Shown: positions 1-9,198 of the stretch, in pieces
How positions within the stretch are numbered: position 1 is the first letter of the stretch
How the letters are laid out: every line of letters begins with the position of its first letter
From: Deinococcus marmoris
GTDB lineage: Bacteria > Deinococcota > Deinococci > Deinococcales > Deinococcaceae
DNA length: 25,141 nt
Assembly (NCBI RefSeq): GCF_001949125.1
Contig: NZ_MSTI01000144.1
Span: 1-25,141 of the forward strand
Reading direction: 5' to 3'
Notes under the pieces: model-generated
Database searches by the model: none
What the model was told of the DNA's origin: nothing
The model's input: the letters and a program-made list of their open reading frames with translations, nothing else
Position numbers and translations under genes: made by a program

Positions 1-499
1 CCAGACGGCGCACGGTGGAGTGCAGGCCGTCCGCGCCGATCACCAGGTCGAAGCGCCGGGCGGCGTGACGCTCAAAGGTGACCTCCACGCCGTCCGCATC
101 CTGCTGCAAGGCGGTGATGGTGTCGCCAAAGAGGACCTCCGTGTCGTCATGGGCCGCCTGAAACAGGACGTGGGCCAGGTCACTGCGGGGAAGCTCAAGT
201 TCAGGGGTGCCCGCATCGCTGCGGCCCGCTGGGGTGGGCAGACGGGCGAAGCGGTGCCCCACTCGGTCATACAAGCTCATGGCCCGCACGGGCGTCGCGG
301 CGGCCTGAAGGGCCGCGACGATGCCCATGCGTTCGGCGACGCTCAATGCCAGGCCGCGCACATCCACAGGATTGCCGCTGGAGCGCAGGCCGTCTGAGCG
401 CTCGATGACGGTGGGCTGCCAGCCGCTGCGCGCCAGCCAGTACGCGAGGGTGGGGCCAGCGATACCAGCGCCGGAAATCAGGACGCGCGGAAGGGTCAT
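1..499 (-). CDS. FAD-dependent monooxygenase (C-terminus beyond the left edge)
   Basis: Reading leftward from the ATG at 499, the first 166 residues of a PHBH-fold flavin hydroxylase are visible. A Rossmann motif GAGIAG lies at residues 10-15, an acidic residue after the second strand in VIERSDGLRSSG (about 32-43), and the conserved DG motif in DLVIGADGLHSTVR at about 151-164. This family uses FAD and NAD(P)H to hydroxylate aromatic compounds or antibiotics (TetX-like and salicylate hydroxylase-like members); the substrate here cannot be told. The gene diverges from a TetR regulator and shares a palindromic operator with it, which suggests control by that regulator. The start is supported by a -10 box TATAAC only 5 nt upstream, so the mRNA is probably leaderless. 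The C-terminal part lies outside the window. Confidence 0.88.
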   Translation of the reverse strand, partial: MTLPRVLISGAGIAGPTLAYWLARSGWQPTVIERSDGLRSSGNPVDVRGLALSVAERMGIVAALQAAATPVRAMSLYDRVGHRFARLPTPAGRSDAGTPELELPRSDLAHVLFQAAHDDTEVLFGDTITALQQDADGVEVTFERHAARRFDLVIGADGLHSTVRRL

Positions 500-504
500 A
501 GGTA

Positions 505-533
505 GTTATATTTCACTGGACGCAATTTTGCAA
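505..533 (-). promoter_or_regulatory. Leaderless promoter of the monooxygenase gene
   Basis: On the minus strand, TTGCAA (533-528) and TATAAC (510-505) form -35 and -10 boxes with 17-bp spacing. The ATG is at 499, so transcription should start at or within 1-2 nt of the start codon. The -35 box lies within the 512-541 palindrome, so a repressor bound there would block it. Confidence 0.65.
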
Positions 534-541
534 CGAGTGAA
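512..541. promoter_or_regulatory. Candidate TetR operator (30-bp imperfect palindrome)
   Basis: The two 15-bp halves, TTCACTGGACGCAAT and TTTGCAACGAGTGAA, are inverted copies matching at 11 of 15 positions, with strongest identity in the outer TTCACT/AGTGAA and inner GCAA/TTGC parts. The site lies between the divergent genes and covers the -35 of the monooxygenase promoter. TetR regulators usually bind such palindromes in the promoter of their divergent neighbour. Confidence 0.6.
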
Positions 542-571
542 TGTTTGCATCCGGTGACTACAATGGTCTTT

Positions 572-1204
572 ATGACTTTGCGCGAACGCAAGCGCCTGCG
601 TACCCGACAGGCCATCCTCACTGCGGCAACGGACCTTTTCGAGCGGCACGGTTACACCGAAACCACCCTGGACGACATTGCCGCCGCCGCCGAGATCAGC
701 AAGCGGGCCATCTTCAGCTACTTTGCCAGCAAGGAAGACCTGCTGTTCCCGGAGAGCGACGCGCGCATCGGCGCAGCCATTGGCGCCATCGCGGCCCGGC
801 AGCCTGGCGACGGCCCAGTCCAGGTGTTGCTGCGCGCCATGACCACCTCCGCCCAGGAGTCTGATGACCTGACGGGCCGCCGGGCGGCGTTGCGATTGCG
901 GTTGATGCGAACGGTTCCCGCTGTCCGTGGCCGGGCACTCCAACATCAATTCGACGCGCAGCGCGAAATTGCCCGCCATCTGGCCGCTGTCTTCCCAGCA
1001 GACCTCAGTCCGATCTCGGCTGCTGCACTGACTGGAGCCTTCATCGGGGCAGTGACAGGAGTGCTGGATCTCTTTTTTGAAGAGCAGGAGCCTCCACAGG
1101 ATCCAGTAGAGCTGCGCGCCACCCTCCTGCGGGTCACCCAGATGGCCCTTACCCCGTGGTTGGACACGTCTTCAGGAGAACGCGACCTGTCGTCAGACAT
1201 CTGA
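572..1204 (+). CDS. TetR/AcrR family transcriptional regulator
   Basis: A 210-aa protein of usual TetR length. The N-terminus (RKRLRTRQAILTAATDLF) is the first helix, followed by the helix-turn-helix TLDDIAAAAEISKRAIF and the family signature SYFASKEDLL at about residues 31-57. The remainder is a helical ligand-binding and dimerisation domain with no recognisable ligand specificity. The gene diverges from the flavin monooxygenase and probably represses it and perhaps itself. The ATG at 572 is preferred over ATG 563 or TTG 545 because a -10-like TACAAT (559-564) ends 7 nt upstream, giving a leaderless start, and because the protein then begins at the usual position before helix 1. Other starts would add 3-9 residues. 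Confidence 0.9.
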   Translation: MTLRERKRLRTRQAILTAATDLFERHGYTETTLDDIAAAAEISKRAIFSYFASKEDLLFPESDARIGAAIGAIAARQPGDGPVQVLLRAMTTSAQESDDLTGRRAALRLRLMRTVPAVRGRALQHQFDAQREIARHLAAVFPADLSPISAAALTGAFIGAVTGVLDLFFEEQEPPQDPVELRATLLRVTQMALTPWLDTSSGERDLSSDI

Positions 1205-1554
1205 GAAAGGTTCAGCCACGCTGCACATGCCAGCGCTGACCTTGACCACCGCAGCTTTCCCATACCGCTAGAAGTGTGGTCTGTCTTCCAAGGGCAGATT
1301 CCTGCTCCGCCTCTCGTCAAGCCCCTATTTGCCCCAGACCCGCCACGCCACCGCGCCAACGGCCACCGAGGCCATCAGCAACGCCAGGGTAAGAGCTTCG
1401 GGTCGGCATTCAATGTCAGGCCGCTGCCCGCGCACATGCAAGTGAACACGGCCACCCACACCGGGAGGCGCTCAGGGTGGGGAGGCAAAGGGACAGCAGG
1501 GCAGGGGGCGTGGTGGCGGAACATCCAACTTCTCGCGGCCCGGTCAACAAGCCG
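1205..1554. other. Intergenic region between the TetR module and the plasmid gene set
   Basis: An open frame in phase with the downstream helicase begins at 1274 but has weak coding character, and a better start lies at 1592. On the minus strand 1325-1459 could encode a 44-residue peptide ending in a hydrophobic segment. No RNA gene, terminator or clear promoter was recognised. This stretch may be the junction between a mobile resistance-type module and the plasmid core. Confidence 0.5.
1325..1459 (-). CDS. Possible small membrane peptide or gene remnant
   Basis: From a GTG at 1459 this frame encodes about 44 residues. The C-terminal half, ALTLALLMASVAVGAVAW, is a plausible membrane span followed by RVWGK and a stop. 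No ribosome site or homologue was recognised. It could be the tail of a deleted gene, a true small membrane protein, or chance. Confidence 0.2.
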   Translation of the reverse strand: MGGRVHLHVRGQRPDIECRPEALTLALLMASVAVGAVAWRVWGK

Positions 1555-1581
1555 TGGCCCGCTGGCCCTGCCAGCGGGCCA
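1555..1581 (+). repeat. Start-proximal hairpin 1 (before the methyltransferase-helicase gene)
   Basis: Perfect 12-bp stem TGGCCCGCTGGC / GCCAGCGGGCCA with a CCT loop. The stem ends 10 nt before ATG 1592. The linker GTTGACGGCC has no Shine-Dalgarno motif. Confidence 0.85.
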
Positions 1582-1591
1582 GTTGACGGCC

Positions 1592-4500
1592 ATGACTCAA
1601 ACTTCAAAGGCCAAGTCCACCGTCCCCAGTCTGTTCGCCGCCCTGGAAGAACCCGGGCAGCAAGAACCCTCAGCGGTCCCGGCCCTCCCTGAAGAACAGA
1701 CGGAACTGGCCGCCTTTACCATGCTCAGCACGCCCAGCCGCGCCCCCGACACGTCCGGTCTGCCGCTGGGCACCGAGGCGCTGGTCAAGGCCAGCGACGC
1801 CGAGCGAGTGCGGGCCAATGGCCTGGCCCGCGAGGTGGCGATGAGCGAGGGCACCATGACCCCCCAGGCCACGGCGGCGCTGCGGGCGTGGAGCGGTGAG
1901 GGCAATCTGGGCGGCTCCACCAGCGCCTTTTACACCCCCGGCGCTCTGGCGGGCTTCATGTGGAATGTGCTGGAGGGCTTAAAAGCCGGGAGCCGCGCAT
2001 TGGAGTTCGCCTGCGGCGGCGGAGTGTTCTTCGAGCACGCCCCGCAAGGCACGCTGCTGAGCGGCGTGGAAATCGACGAGACCACCGCGCGCGTGGCGCG
2101 CACACTCTACCCGCACGCACACGTCCACCATGCCCCCTTCGAGACCTACCACACCCAGAGCGGGGACGCCCCCTTTGACGTGGTGATCGGCAACCCACCC
2201 TTCGGGGTGCGCGGGGCCAGCGCCTACCGGGACCGTCCAGAGATTGAGGCCGCCCACTGGTACTTCGTCCTGGCTGGTCTGGAGCGCCTGCAGGGCGGCG
2301 GACTGATGGCCGTTATCGTTCCCGAAAGCATGCTCAGAAATCCCAGCGAACAGATGTTGCGTGAGCGCCTGCTGGACAGCGCCCATCTGCTGTGCGCCAG
2401 CGCCATTCCCGAAAGTGCTTTCCGGGCCACCGGGGCAGGCGTGAGCACCGCGCTGCTGATCCTGCGCCGCCACGACGCCGGGGTGGGAGAGGCCATGAAA
2501 AAGCTGAGCGAGGACGAGCGGGCCACACTGCGGGAAGCCCGAATGACAGATGACGGACTGCTCAGGCACTTCGTCACGGGCACAGCGCTGTTTTACAAGC
2601 GCAATGAGACCTGGCAGACCACCTACGGCTTCCCGCGCCTGGGCGAATCTAAAGAGGAAACGCTGCGCGCCGGACGCTTCGGCGATCCGGTTTACGGCGG
2701 CCCACTCCATCTGGACGCGGACAAGCTCGAAACGGTCACGGCTTTTTGCAGGGACCGTCAGCACGGCGTCCTCACCCGCACCGGTCTGCTCAGCGCCGTC
2801 TACACCCTGCTGGGATCAGACGCCTCGGCGCGTGCGGCTCAGGGCGTGCCACAGGCGCACCCGATTCAGAACGGTCAGGTCAGCTCCTGCGGACGCTACC
2901 GTTTTGCGCGCGGAGGCTGGCAGTACGCGGACGCCCTGAACACGCCCAGCACCCTGAGCGCCCTGAACGTCGCGCGCGCGGTGGTGGCGGCAAGAGCGGC
3001 GGTGAACAGGGGCGGCGCGCAGGCCCGCCGTGACGAGGCGCTCCAGGCCCACACGGCGCACCTGGCCCAGCACGGCGCTTACGACATTCCGGCACTCAAG
3101 AAAGCGGCCCGCACCCTGAACGTGCTGGGGGTGCTGACCGGAGAGGGTGACGTCGGGGCGCTGCTGGCCGAATTGCCCGCACAGCCGCTCACGTTTCAGG
3201 GGCAGGGTATGGAGGCCGTGGCCCAGGAACTCGAAGCCTACGGCATGCTCAGCGCGGCGAACCTGAGCCAGCACGCGGGCGTGACCCAGAACGCCGCATA
3301 TGCCCACCTGAGAGCCGCCTACGCCTACACCGGGCGGCTGTGGGAAGCCAGGAGCACCTACCTGCGCGGCAACGCCCACAGCCGCGCGCTACACGCCGAG
3401 GAACTCAGCGCATCCGCCAGCGGCCAGGAACGTGAGGCGCTCATCTCTCAGGCGTGCGAACTGCGCGCCCTGGCGCCCTGGACGGACCTGAGCGACATGA
3501 CCCTGGAAGCGCGTGACCCGCTGATCCCGGAAAGCATCCTGAGCGAGTGGGTCAATGCCGCTCTGGGCAGCTATACCACCCTGAAACGCAATGCCTGGGA
3601 CAAAGACGGCGAGCGCGTGGGCCTGCTGCATGCGGCGCGCGAGGGTGGGGCCGTCACGCTCCGCATCCGCAACACCCTGTCGGGGGCCGACAACCTGGAA
3701 GACCGCCGCCAGATCGAGCCGGGCCGGGTGCGCGCCCTAGAGGCGTACCTGAACTTCGCCACCCCGGTGGGCACGGTGGTCAACCAGAACCTCAAAAGTC
3801 CCGAACAGATCGCCGCCGAACGCGCCGCCCACGTCCAGGCCGCCGGACGCTGGGAAAAAGAACTGGCCGCGCAGTTCCGCTCGTTCGTACTGGGCGGGCC
3901 TTACGCCGCCGAAATCGAGCGGCTGCTCAACGAGGGGCGGTACGGGCTGATTCCGGCGCAGCCCGATCACCGCCCGCTGCTGCTCGCCGGGTACAGCGGC
4001 CCACTCGCCCACCCTTTCCAGGCCGCGCACGTCCGCACAGCGGCGCGCATGGACGGGGCGATCCTGAACTTCGACGTGGGGCTGGGCAAAACGCTGACTG
4101 GGCTGATGCTGGCCGCGCTGCTGCTGCAATCCGGGCGGGCGCGCACGGTGGCGATTGTGGTGCCGCTCTCCAGGCTGGCCGACTGGGTGATGAACGCCCG
4201 CACGGCGCTGGAAAAACTGAACGTCGTGGTGATCGGCGGCGCGGTGGCCTGCAATGAAAACGGCAGCTTTACCCTCGACGAGAACGGCGAGCCAGTCGTG
4301 AGATCCGAGAGCGCCGGAGCGCGTTCGGCCAAGCTGGCCCGGCTGCTGACGCACCCGCCAGACGTGGTGATCCTGACCCTCGACGCCTTCGAGGCCGTCC
4401 CCATGCTCGAAGAGACCCGGCTGCGAATGATCCACAGTGACCCCACGCTGATGGCCGGAGCCGATCAGGGCACCACCTTTGACGAGAGAAGCCGCAAGAT

Positions 4501-6703
4501 GAGCGGCCACCGCAAACTGAGCGCAGTGGAAAAGACCGTGGGCCGTCACCTCGCCCGCGTGCGCGTGTCCACACACACCGACCTCCCCTGGGAAGTGCTG
4601 GGCATCGGGGCGATCATCACCGACGAGGTGCACGCGCTCAAGAATTCGTACAGCGCCCCCACGGTCTACGGGGAGAGCAATCCCAAGTTCCTGGGCAGCG
4701 GCGGCGAGTCCAACCGGGCCATCGACGCAGTGCACAAATACCGCTTCGTGCGCGCGTTCGGCGGGGCCACCGTGGGCCTGAGCGCTACCTGGTTTACCAA
4801 CAGCCCCATCGAAATCTTTAACCAGCTCGCGCTGCACACGGACGCCCTGGCCGCGTATGGCCTGAGCACCGTGGCCGCCTTTACCGCGAGATTTTGCGTG
4901 ATCGAGTCCCGGCTGATCACCCTGCCGGACGGCGAGGTGGAGTTCAAACCCTGCGTGGTGGGCTTTCGCAATCTGCCCGAACTGCGCGCCATCATGGCCC
5001 AGCACGTCATCCGCGAGACCGAGGACACCTGCCTGATGCACACAGGCGTGGGGATGCCGCTGCCGCCGCTGGAAACAGTGGAACACCTGTTCGATCTTCC
5101 TGCCGAGGTCATGGAGCGTTACGAGGAGGAACGCGGGAGCCTGGCTGAAGTCGAGAGCGAAGGAAAAATGCACCTGTTCTCGATCTTCGCCCGGATGATG
5201 AAACTGACCCTGCATCCACCGCTGCTGGGGGTGGGTGCCCCCAGCGTGCGCTTTGCCGAGTGCGTGAGCGCGTGTTTGAAAGCCCGGGAGGCGGGTGGGC
5301 GCAACGTGGTCTTCCTGTCGATGGGCGGCAAAGGCGGCGAGGCGTACAGCGCGCTCAGGGACATGCTGATCGCCGGGGGGTATCCAGCGGGTGAGATCGA
5401 GACCATCACCGCCAGCAGCCATCCGGCGGCGGGGCAGAGACTGGGGGTCGAAAGGCGGCTGCAACGCGGTGAGCTGAGCTGCGTGATCGGCAGCGCCGTG
5501 ATCGAGCAGGGGGCCAACTTCCAGGGGGCCACGGACCTGCACCACCTGGACTACCCGCACCACTCCAAGGCCTTCGATCAGCGCATCGGACGCGCCCGGC
5601 GGCAGGGCACGCGGGTCTTAAAGATTCGCAACCACCTGTACTTCGGACGCGACTCGTTTGACATGCTCAGGTATCAGAACATGCTGGGCAAGAAAGGCTG
5701 GGCCGAGCAGGTGTATGACCCTTCGGTGCTGAGCTGCGAGAACAGCGACGCGGGCTTTGACGGCGAGGAACTGGCCGTGATGCTCAGCCGCGATCCACAG
5801 GCCATGCGCGCCCAGATTCTGAAAAAGAAAGAGGAGAGACACCAGCAGACCCGCGCCGCGACCCTGCTGGACGACGCGGCCATGATCCGCGAGTACCTGG
5901 ACACCATCCGGCTCCTGCGGTCCCGCCACGCTGCGGCACAGGGCCGCGAGAAGGGGCCGAGCGTCCATGACAAAGCCGGGATCACGCGCCTGGTCACGGC
6001 GCTGCGGACGCTGCACGCCGGAGTGGTCAGGCTGCGCGCCGCTGGGCATCCACTGTCCGCCGTGACACGGCTCAAGGCGGCTCCGGTGTGGGCGGCGGGC
6101 CTGCCGATGCATCCCGGCCTGGAGTTCACCACGGGAGGCGTGAGTTACCGGGTCAAACTCGCGGAATCGGCCAGCCCCAGCGTGGCGGTAGAGGAGCTGC
6201 CGGGTCACGCGCTGAAGCTGCTGGCCATTTCCGAGATCGAACCCGAACAGGTCACGCCCACGAGGGACGAGGACGCTTACGGGGACGAGGCGCTGACGGC
6301 GCTGCCCAGGAAGCTGCGCGAGCAGATCGAGGCTGAGGCCCAGCCGGTTGCAGAAGTGGTTGCCCAGCCAGCAGCGGTTGCCCAGCCAGCGGGTCAGGCC
6401 GCCCCCGTGTCCAGTGAACCCATGCCCATCACTCCCCCTCCCGCGCGGCCTTACGGGCTGAGCGTGGCCCACGCCGCGCGGCCCCATCAGGCGCTGTTCA
6501 GCGTGGTGGACGATCACCTGGAAGCCGGGGCGCTGAGCGGCGCAGCCGTCTTCGCCCTGGAATACCGGGCCGATCAGAGCGTGCGCGTGGTCACGCTGAT
6601 CGTCCCTGATCCGCAGCGTTCACAGCGCACCCGCCAGCTTCTGCTTGCCAGAGACACCCGGCTGCGTGTGCGGGTGGACGCGCTGCTGGCAACGGCGGTG
6701 TAG
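1592..6703 (+). CDS. DarB-like fusion of N6-adenine methyltransferase and SF2 helicase
   Basis: A 1703-aa protein. An N-terminal class I methyltransferase domain has motif I around FACGGGVF (about 139) and the adenine-N6 catalytic motif NPPFG at 201-205. A long middle region follows, then an SF2/SNF2-type helicase: Walker A GLGKT at 830-834, DEVH at 1011-1014, SAT at 1064-1066 and motif VI QRIGRARRQG near 1330. An Ala/Pro/Gln-rich linker precedes a short C-terminal domain. The closest known architecture I recall is phage P1 DarB, an antirestriction protein, and similar plasmid-borne giants, so protection of incoming DNA is a reasonable role; a restriction or defence role is also possible. The ATG at 1592 is chosen over 1274 because coding character starts there and hairpin 1 sits exactly 10 nt upstream. 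The antirestriction role is inferred from architecture only. Confidence 0.8.
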   Translation: MTQTSKAKSTVPSLFAALEEPGQQEPSAVPALPEEQTELAAFTMLSTPSRAPDTSGLPLGTEALVKASDAERVRANGLAREVAMSEGTMTPQATAALRAWSGEGNLGGSTSAFYTPGALAGFMWNVLEGLKAGSRALEFACGGGVFFEHAPQGTLLSGVEIDETTARVARTLYPHAHVHHAPFETYHTQSGDAPFDVVIGNPPFGVRGASAYRDRPEIEAAHWYFVLAGLERLQGGGLMAVIVPESMLRNPSEQMLRERLLDSAHLLCASAIPESAFRATGAGVSTALLILRRHDAGVGEAMKKLSEDERATLREARMTDDGLLRHFVTGTALFYKRNETWQTTYGFPRLGESKEETLRAGRFGDPVYGGPLHLDADKLETVTAFCRDRQHGVLTRTGLLSAVYTLLGSDASARAAQGVPQAHPIQNGQVSSCGRYRFARGGWQYADALNTPSTLSALNVARAVVAARAAVNRGGAQARRDEALQAHTAHLAQHGAYDIPALKKAARTLNVLGVLTGEGDVGALLAELPAQPLTFQGQGMEAVAQELEAYGMLSAANLSQHAGVTQNAAYAHLRAAYAYTGRLWEARSTYLRGNAHSRALHAEELSASASGQEREALISQACELRALAPWTDLSDMTLEARDPLIPESILSEWVNAALGSYTTLKRNAWDKDGERVGLLHAAREGGAVTLRIRNTLSGADNLEDRRQIEPGRVRALEAYLNFATPVGTVVNQNLKSPEQIAAERAAHVQAAGRWEKELAAQFRSFVLGGPYAAEIERLLNEGRYGLIPAQPDHRPLLLAGYSGPLAHPFQAAHVRTAARMDGAILNFDVGLGKTLTGLMLAALLLQSGRARTVAIVVPLSRLADWVMNARTALEKLNVVVIGGAVACNENGSFTLDENGEPVVRSESAGARSAKLARLLTHPPDVVILTLDAFEAVPMLEETRLRMIHSDPTLMAGADQGTTFDERSRKMSGHRKLSAVEKTVGRHLARVRVSTHTDLPWEVLGIGAIITDEVHALKNSYSAPTVYGESNPKFLGSGGESNRAIDAVHKYRFVRAFGGATVGLSATWFTNSPIEIFNQLALHTDALAAYGLSTVAAFTARFCVIESRLITLPDGEVEFKPCVVGFRNLPELRAIMAQHVIRETEDTCLMHTGVGMPLPPLETVEHLFDLPAEVMERYEEERGSLAEVESEGKMHLFSIFARMMKLTLHPPLLGVGAPSVRFAECVSACLKAREAGGRNVVFLSMGGKGGEAYSALRDMLIAGGYPAGEIETITASSHPAAGQRLGVERRLQRGELSCVIGSAVIEQGANFQGATDLHHLDYPHHSKAFDQRIGRARRQGTRVLKIRNHLYFGRDSFDMLRYQNMLGKKGWAEQVYDPSVLSCENSDAGFDGEELAVMLSRDPQAMRAQILKKKEERHQQTRAATLLDDAAMIREYLDTIRLLRSRHAAAQGREKGPSVHDKAGITRLVTALRTLHAGVVRLRAAGHPLSAVTRLKAAPVWAAGLPMHPGLEFTTGGVSYRVKLAESASPSVAVEELPGHALKLLAISEIEPEQVTPTRDEDAYGDEALTALPRKLREQIEAEAQPVAEVVAQPAAVAQPAGQAAPVSSEPMPITPPPARPYGLSVAHAARPHQALFSVVDDHLEAGALSGAAVFALEYRADQSVRVVTLIVPDPQRSQRTRQLLLARDTRLRVRVDALLATAV

Positions 6704-6713
6704 CACATCAGTC

Positions 6714-6744
6714 CTGGCCCCCTCCCGTGCCTGGAGGGGGCCAG
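6714..6744 (+). repeat. Start-proximal hairpin 2
   Basis: Perfect 12-bp stem CTGGCCCCCTCC / GGAGGGGGCCAG with a 7-nt loop. It begins 10 nt after the upstream stop codon, and its GGCCA ends 10 nt before ATG 6754. The linker GGGCGGCGGC has no clear Shine-Dalgarno motif. No U-run follows, so it is not a classical intrinsic terminator. Confidence 0.87.
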
Positions 6745-6753
6745 GGCGGCGGC

Positions 6754-7236
6754 ATGGATCCCTTCACTGCCCGCATCCACTCAGGAGACATTCGCCAGAT
6801 TACCCTGAGCCTGAATGTCCAGCCGGACGCCCAGGGCCAGACTCACGGTGATCACGCCTACGGCACCCTCAGCCCGGAGCCGCGTCCGGGCAGCCTGCCG
6901 GTGCGCCAGGGACTGTTCTTTGTGCCCGCCTGGAATCCCGCCGACGAGATTGCTCTGAGCGTTCAGGCGCTGGGTTTGCCCCTGCGGGACGCCCGAAATG
7001 AAGCGCAGTCCAGGGTGCGCCGCAGCGCCACGCGCCGGGCCGCGCTTGGGGTGGACTGGCAGTACCTGCGGCTGAGCGTCCGGGCGATGAACGCGGGCGG
7101 CGAGGTGCTGGCCTGCCAGAGTGTCAGCGGCGTGCCCAGCGATCTGCCCCCCGTGCAGCGCCAGCAGATCGAGAATGACCTGTTCGCCGAGGCCATGAGC
7201 GACGCTCAGGACTGGGCGATCCTGGGGCTGAACTAG
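6754..7236 (+). CDS. Hypothetical protein (160 aa)
   Basis: I do not recognise this protein. It begins MDPFTARIHSGDIRQITLSL, has a mixed alpha/beta composition, a basic patch ARNEAQSRVRRSATRRAAL in the middle, and an acidic C-terminus. There is no signal peptide or membrane segment. The start at 6754 rather than 6727 is chosen because the upstream part only encodes a Gly-rich stretch from the hairpin, and because the hairpin ends 10 nt before 6754. It lies between the DarB-like gene and the gene split by the TnpB element, all rightward, and probably belongs to the same transcription unit. Confidence 0.7.
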   Translation: MDPFTARIHSGDIRQITLSLNVQPDAQGQTHGDHAYGTLSPEPRPGSLPVRQGLFFVPAWNPADEIALSVQALGLPLRDARNEAQSRVRRSATRRAALGVDWQYLRLSVRAMNAGGEVLACQSVSGVPSDLPPVQRQQIENDLFAEAMSDAQDWAILGLN

Positions 7237-7254
7237 GAGCTGGCACTGCACTCC

Positions 7255-7279
7255 TGGCCGGGGAGTGTTCCCCCGGCCA
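7255..7279 (+). repeat. Start-proximal hairpin 3
   Basis: Perfect 9-bp stem TGGCCGGGG / CCCCGGCCA with loop AGTGTTC. It lies 18 nt after the stop of the preceding gene and 11 nt before ATG 7291. The linker has no Shine-Dalgarno motif. Confidence 0.85.
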
Positions 7280-7290
7280 CCCCACGCGCC

Positions 7291-7431
7291 ATGAAAACAA
7301 AACACCCGGAGATCGGCTGCCCACCGCCCCGCCCCGCGGGCGCTTATCCGCAGCAGACCGACAGCAGCAGCCTGAAACTCTGGTGGCCTATTCTCAGTGG
7401 TAAGGCCCAGCCTGGGCCGTGGCAGGTCTAC
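7291..7431 (+). pseudogene. 5' part of an unknown gene split by the TnpB element
   Basis: The ATG at 7291, set by the hairpin 11 nt upstream, opens a frame beginning MKTKHPEIGCPPPRPAGAYP and reaching GPWQVY at about 7431, where the left end of an IS200/IS605-like element begins. The matching 3' part starts at 8779. The two halves are in the same reading phase when the element is removed, giving an intact protein of about 171 aa. No family was recognised. Insertion has separated about 47 N-terminal residues from the rest, so the gene is probably inactive unless the element excises. Confidence 0.65.
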
Positions 7432-7436
7432 CAAAA

Positions 7437-7480
7437 GTGCCACAGTGCCCCCGGATTTATCCGTGGGGGTGTGGTGGCAC
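7437..7480 (+). repeat. Left-end stem-loop of the TnpB element
   Basis: GTGCCAC pairs with GTGGCAC, and an inner CCCCCGGAT/ATCC-GGGGG stem closes around a TT loop, with a small asymmetric bulge. Such subterminal imperfect palindromes are the TnpA recognition structures of IS200/IS605 elements. Confidence 0.6.
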
Positions 7481-7600
7481 CCACCCCAACGGGGCGGCTA
7501 AGCCGAAGCCTCCGGTTCTGCGTTAAGCTAAATGAGCAACACCCCCGCGTGATTGGACTCACCGGAGGCACGGCAAACACCTTTAAGGGAGGTGAAGCAG

Positions 7601-8778
<1,178 letters not shown>

Positions 8779-8795
<17 letters not shown>

Positions 8796-9153
8796 CAGAC
8801 TCGGCGGCGAGCTGGGCATCGGCTCAGCCGACAGCGGAGACTTCGGCATGGATATGTACCAGGCCCGCGAAGTCCTGACACGGCGGCGCGAATGGGTCGC
8901 CAACGAACTCGCCGCGCAACGCCTGAAGCTCGCACCAGGCTCATTTCTTGGCACGCTGGTCTGGCACGACCGCAAGCGGACGACGAGCTGCGCCGTGACT
9001 GAGGTGCGGGGCAACCACCTGACGTTGCAAGGCAACCGGGGGCGGGCGACAGCGCGCGTCACTTACAGTGCCGCACGACTTGAAGAATTGCTCCAGGATC
9101 AGCCGAAAAAATCGCCGCCTGCTGTCAGAATGCAGGCCCAGGCGCTGTTCTGA
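8779..9153 (+). pseudogene. 3' part of the unknown gene split by the TnpB element
   Basis: After the TTCAC end the frame reads [20 protein letters not shown] and continues for 124 residues to the stop at 9153. It shows good coding character: a basic helical segment around [21 protein letters not shown], then a beta-rich part ([40 protein letters not shown]) that looks like a small barrel. It has no start codon of its own nearby and is in phase with the 7291-7431 fragment. Product unknown; the helical and basic region could bind nucleic acid, but that is a guess. Confidence 0.65.
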
Positions 9154-9157
9154 GTCC

Positions 9158-9188
9158 TGGCCCGACTCCCTGACGGGAGCACGGGCCA
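9158..9188 (+). repeat. Start-proximal hairpin 4 (before prtrcE)
   Basis: TGGCCCG pairs with CGGGCCA, and an inner CTCCC/GGGAG stem closes on TGAC, with a small A/CA internal loop. GGCCA ends 10 nt before ATG 9199; the alternative ATG at 9193 would be only 4 nt away. Confidence 0.82.
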
Positions 9189-9198
9189 ATCAATGGTC

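Noticed and set aside
1274..1591. N-terminal extension of the methyltransferase-helicase
   Set aside because: Weak coding character, no ribosome site, and hairpin 1 is positioned for ATG 1592.
3737..5563. 608-residue minus-strand frame
   Set aside because: Mirror of the GC-rich methyltransferase-helicase gene; no family, no start signal, His/Gln/Val-rich composition typical of antisense frames.
7344..7352. TTATCCGCA as a DnaA box
   Set aside because: One mismatch to the consensus, single copy, inside the split gene and far from the iterons.
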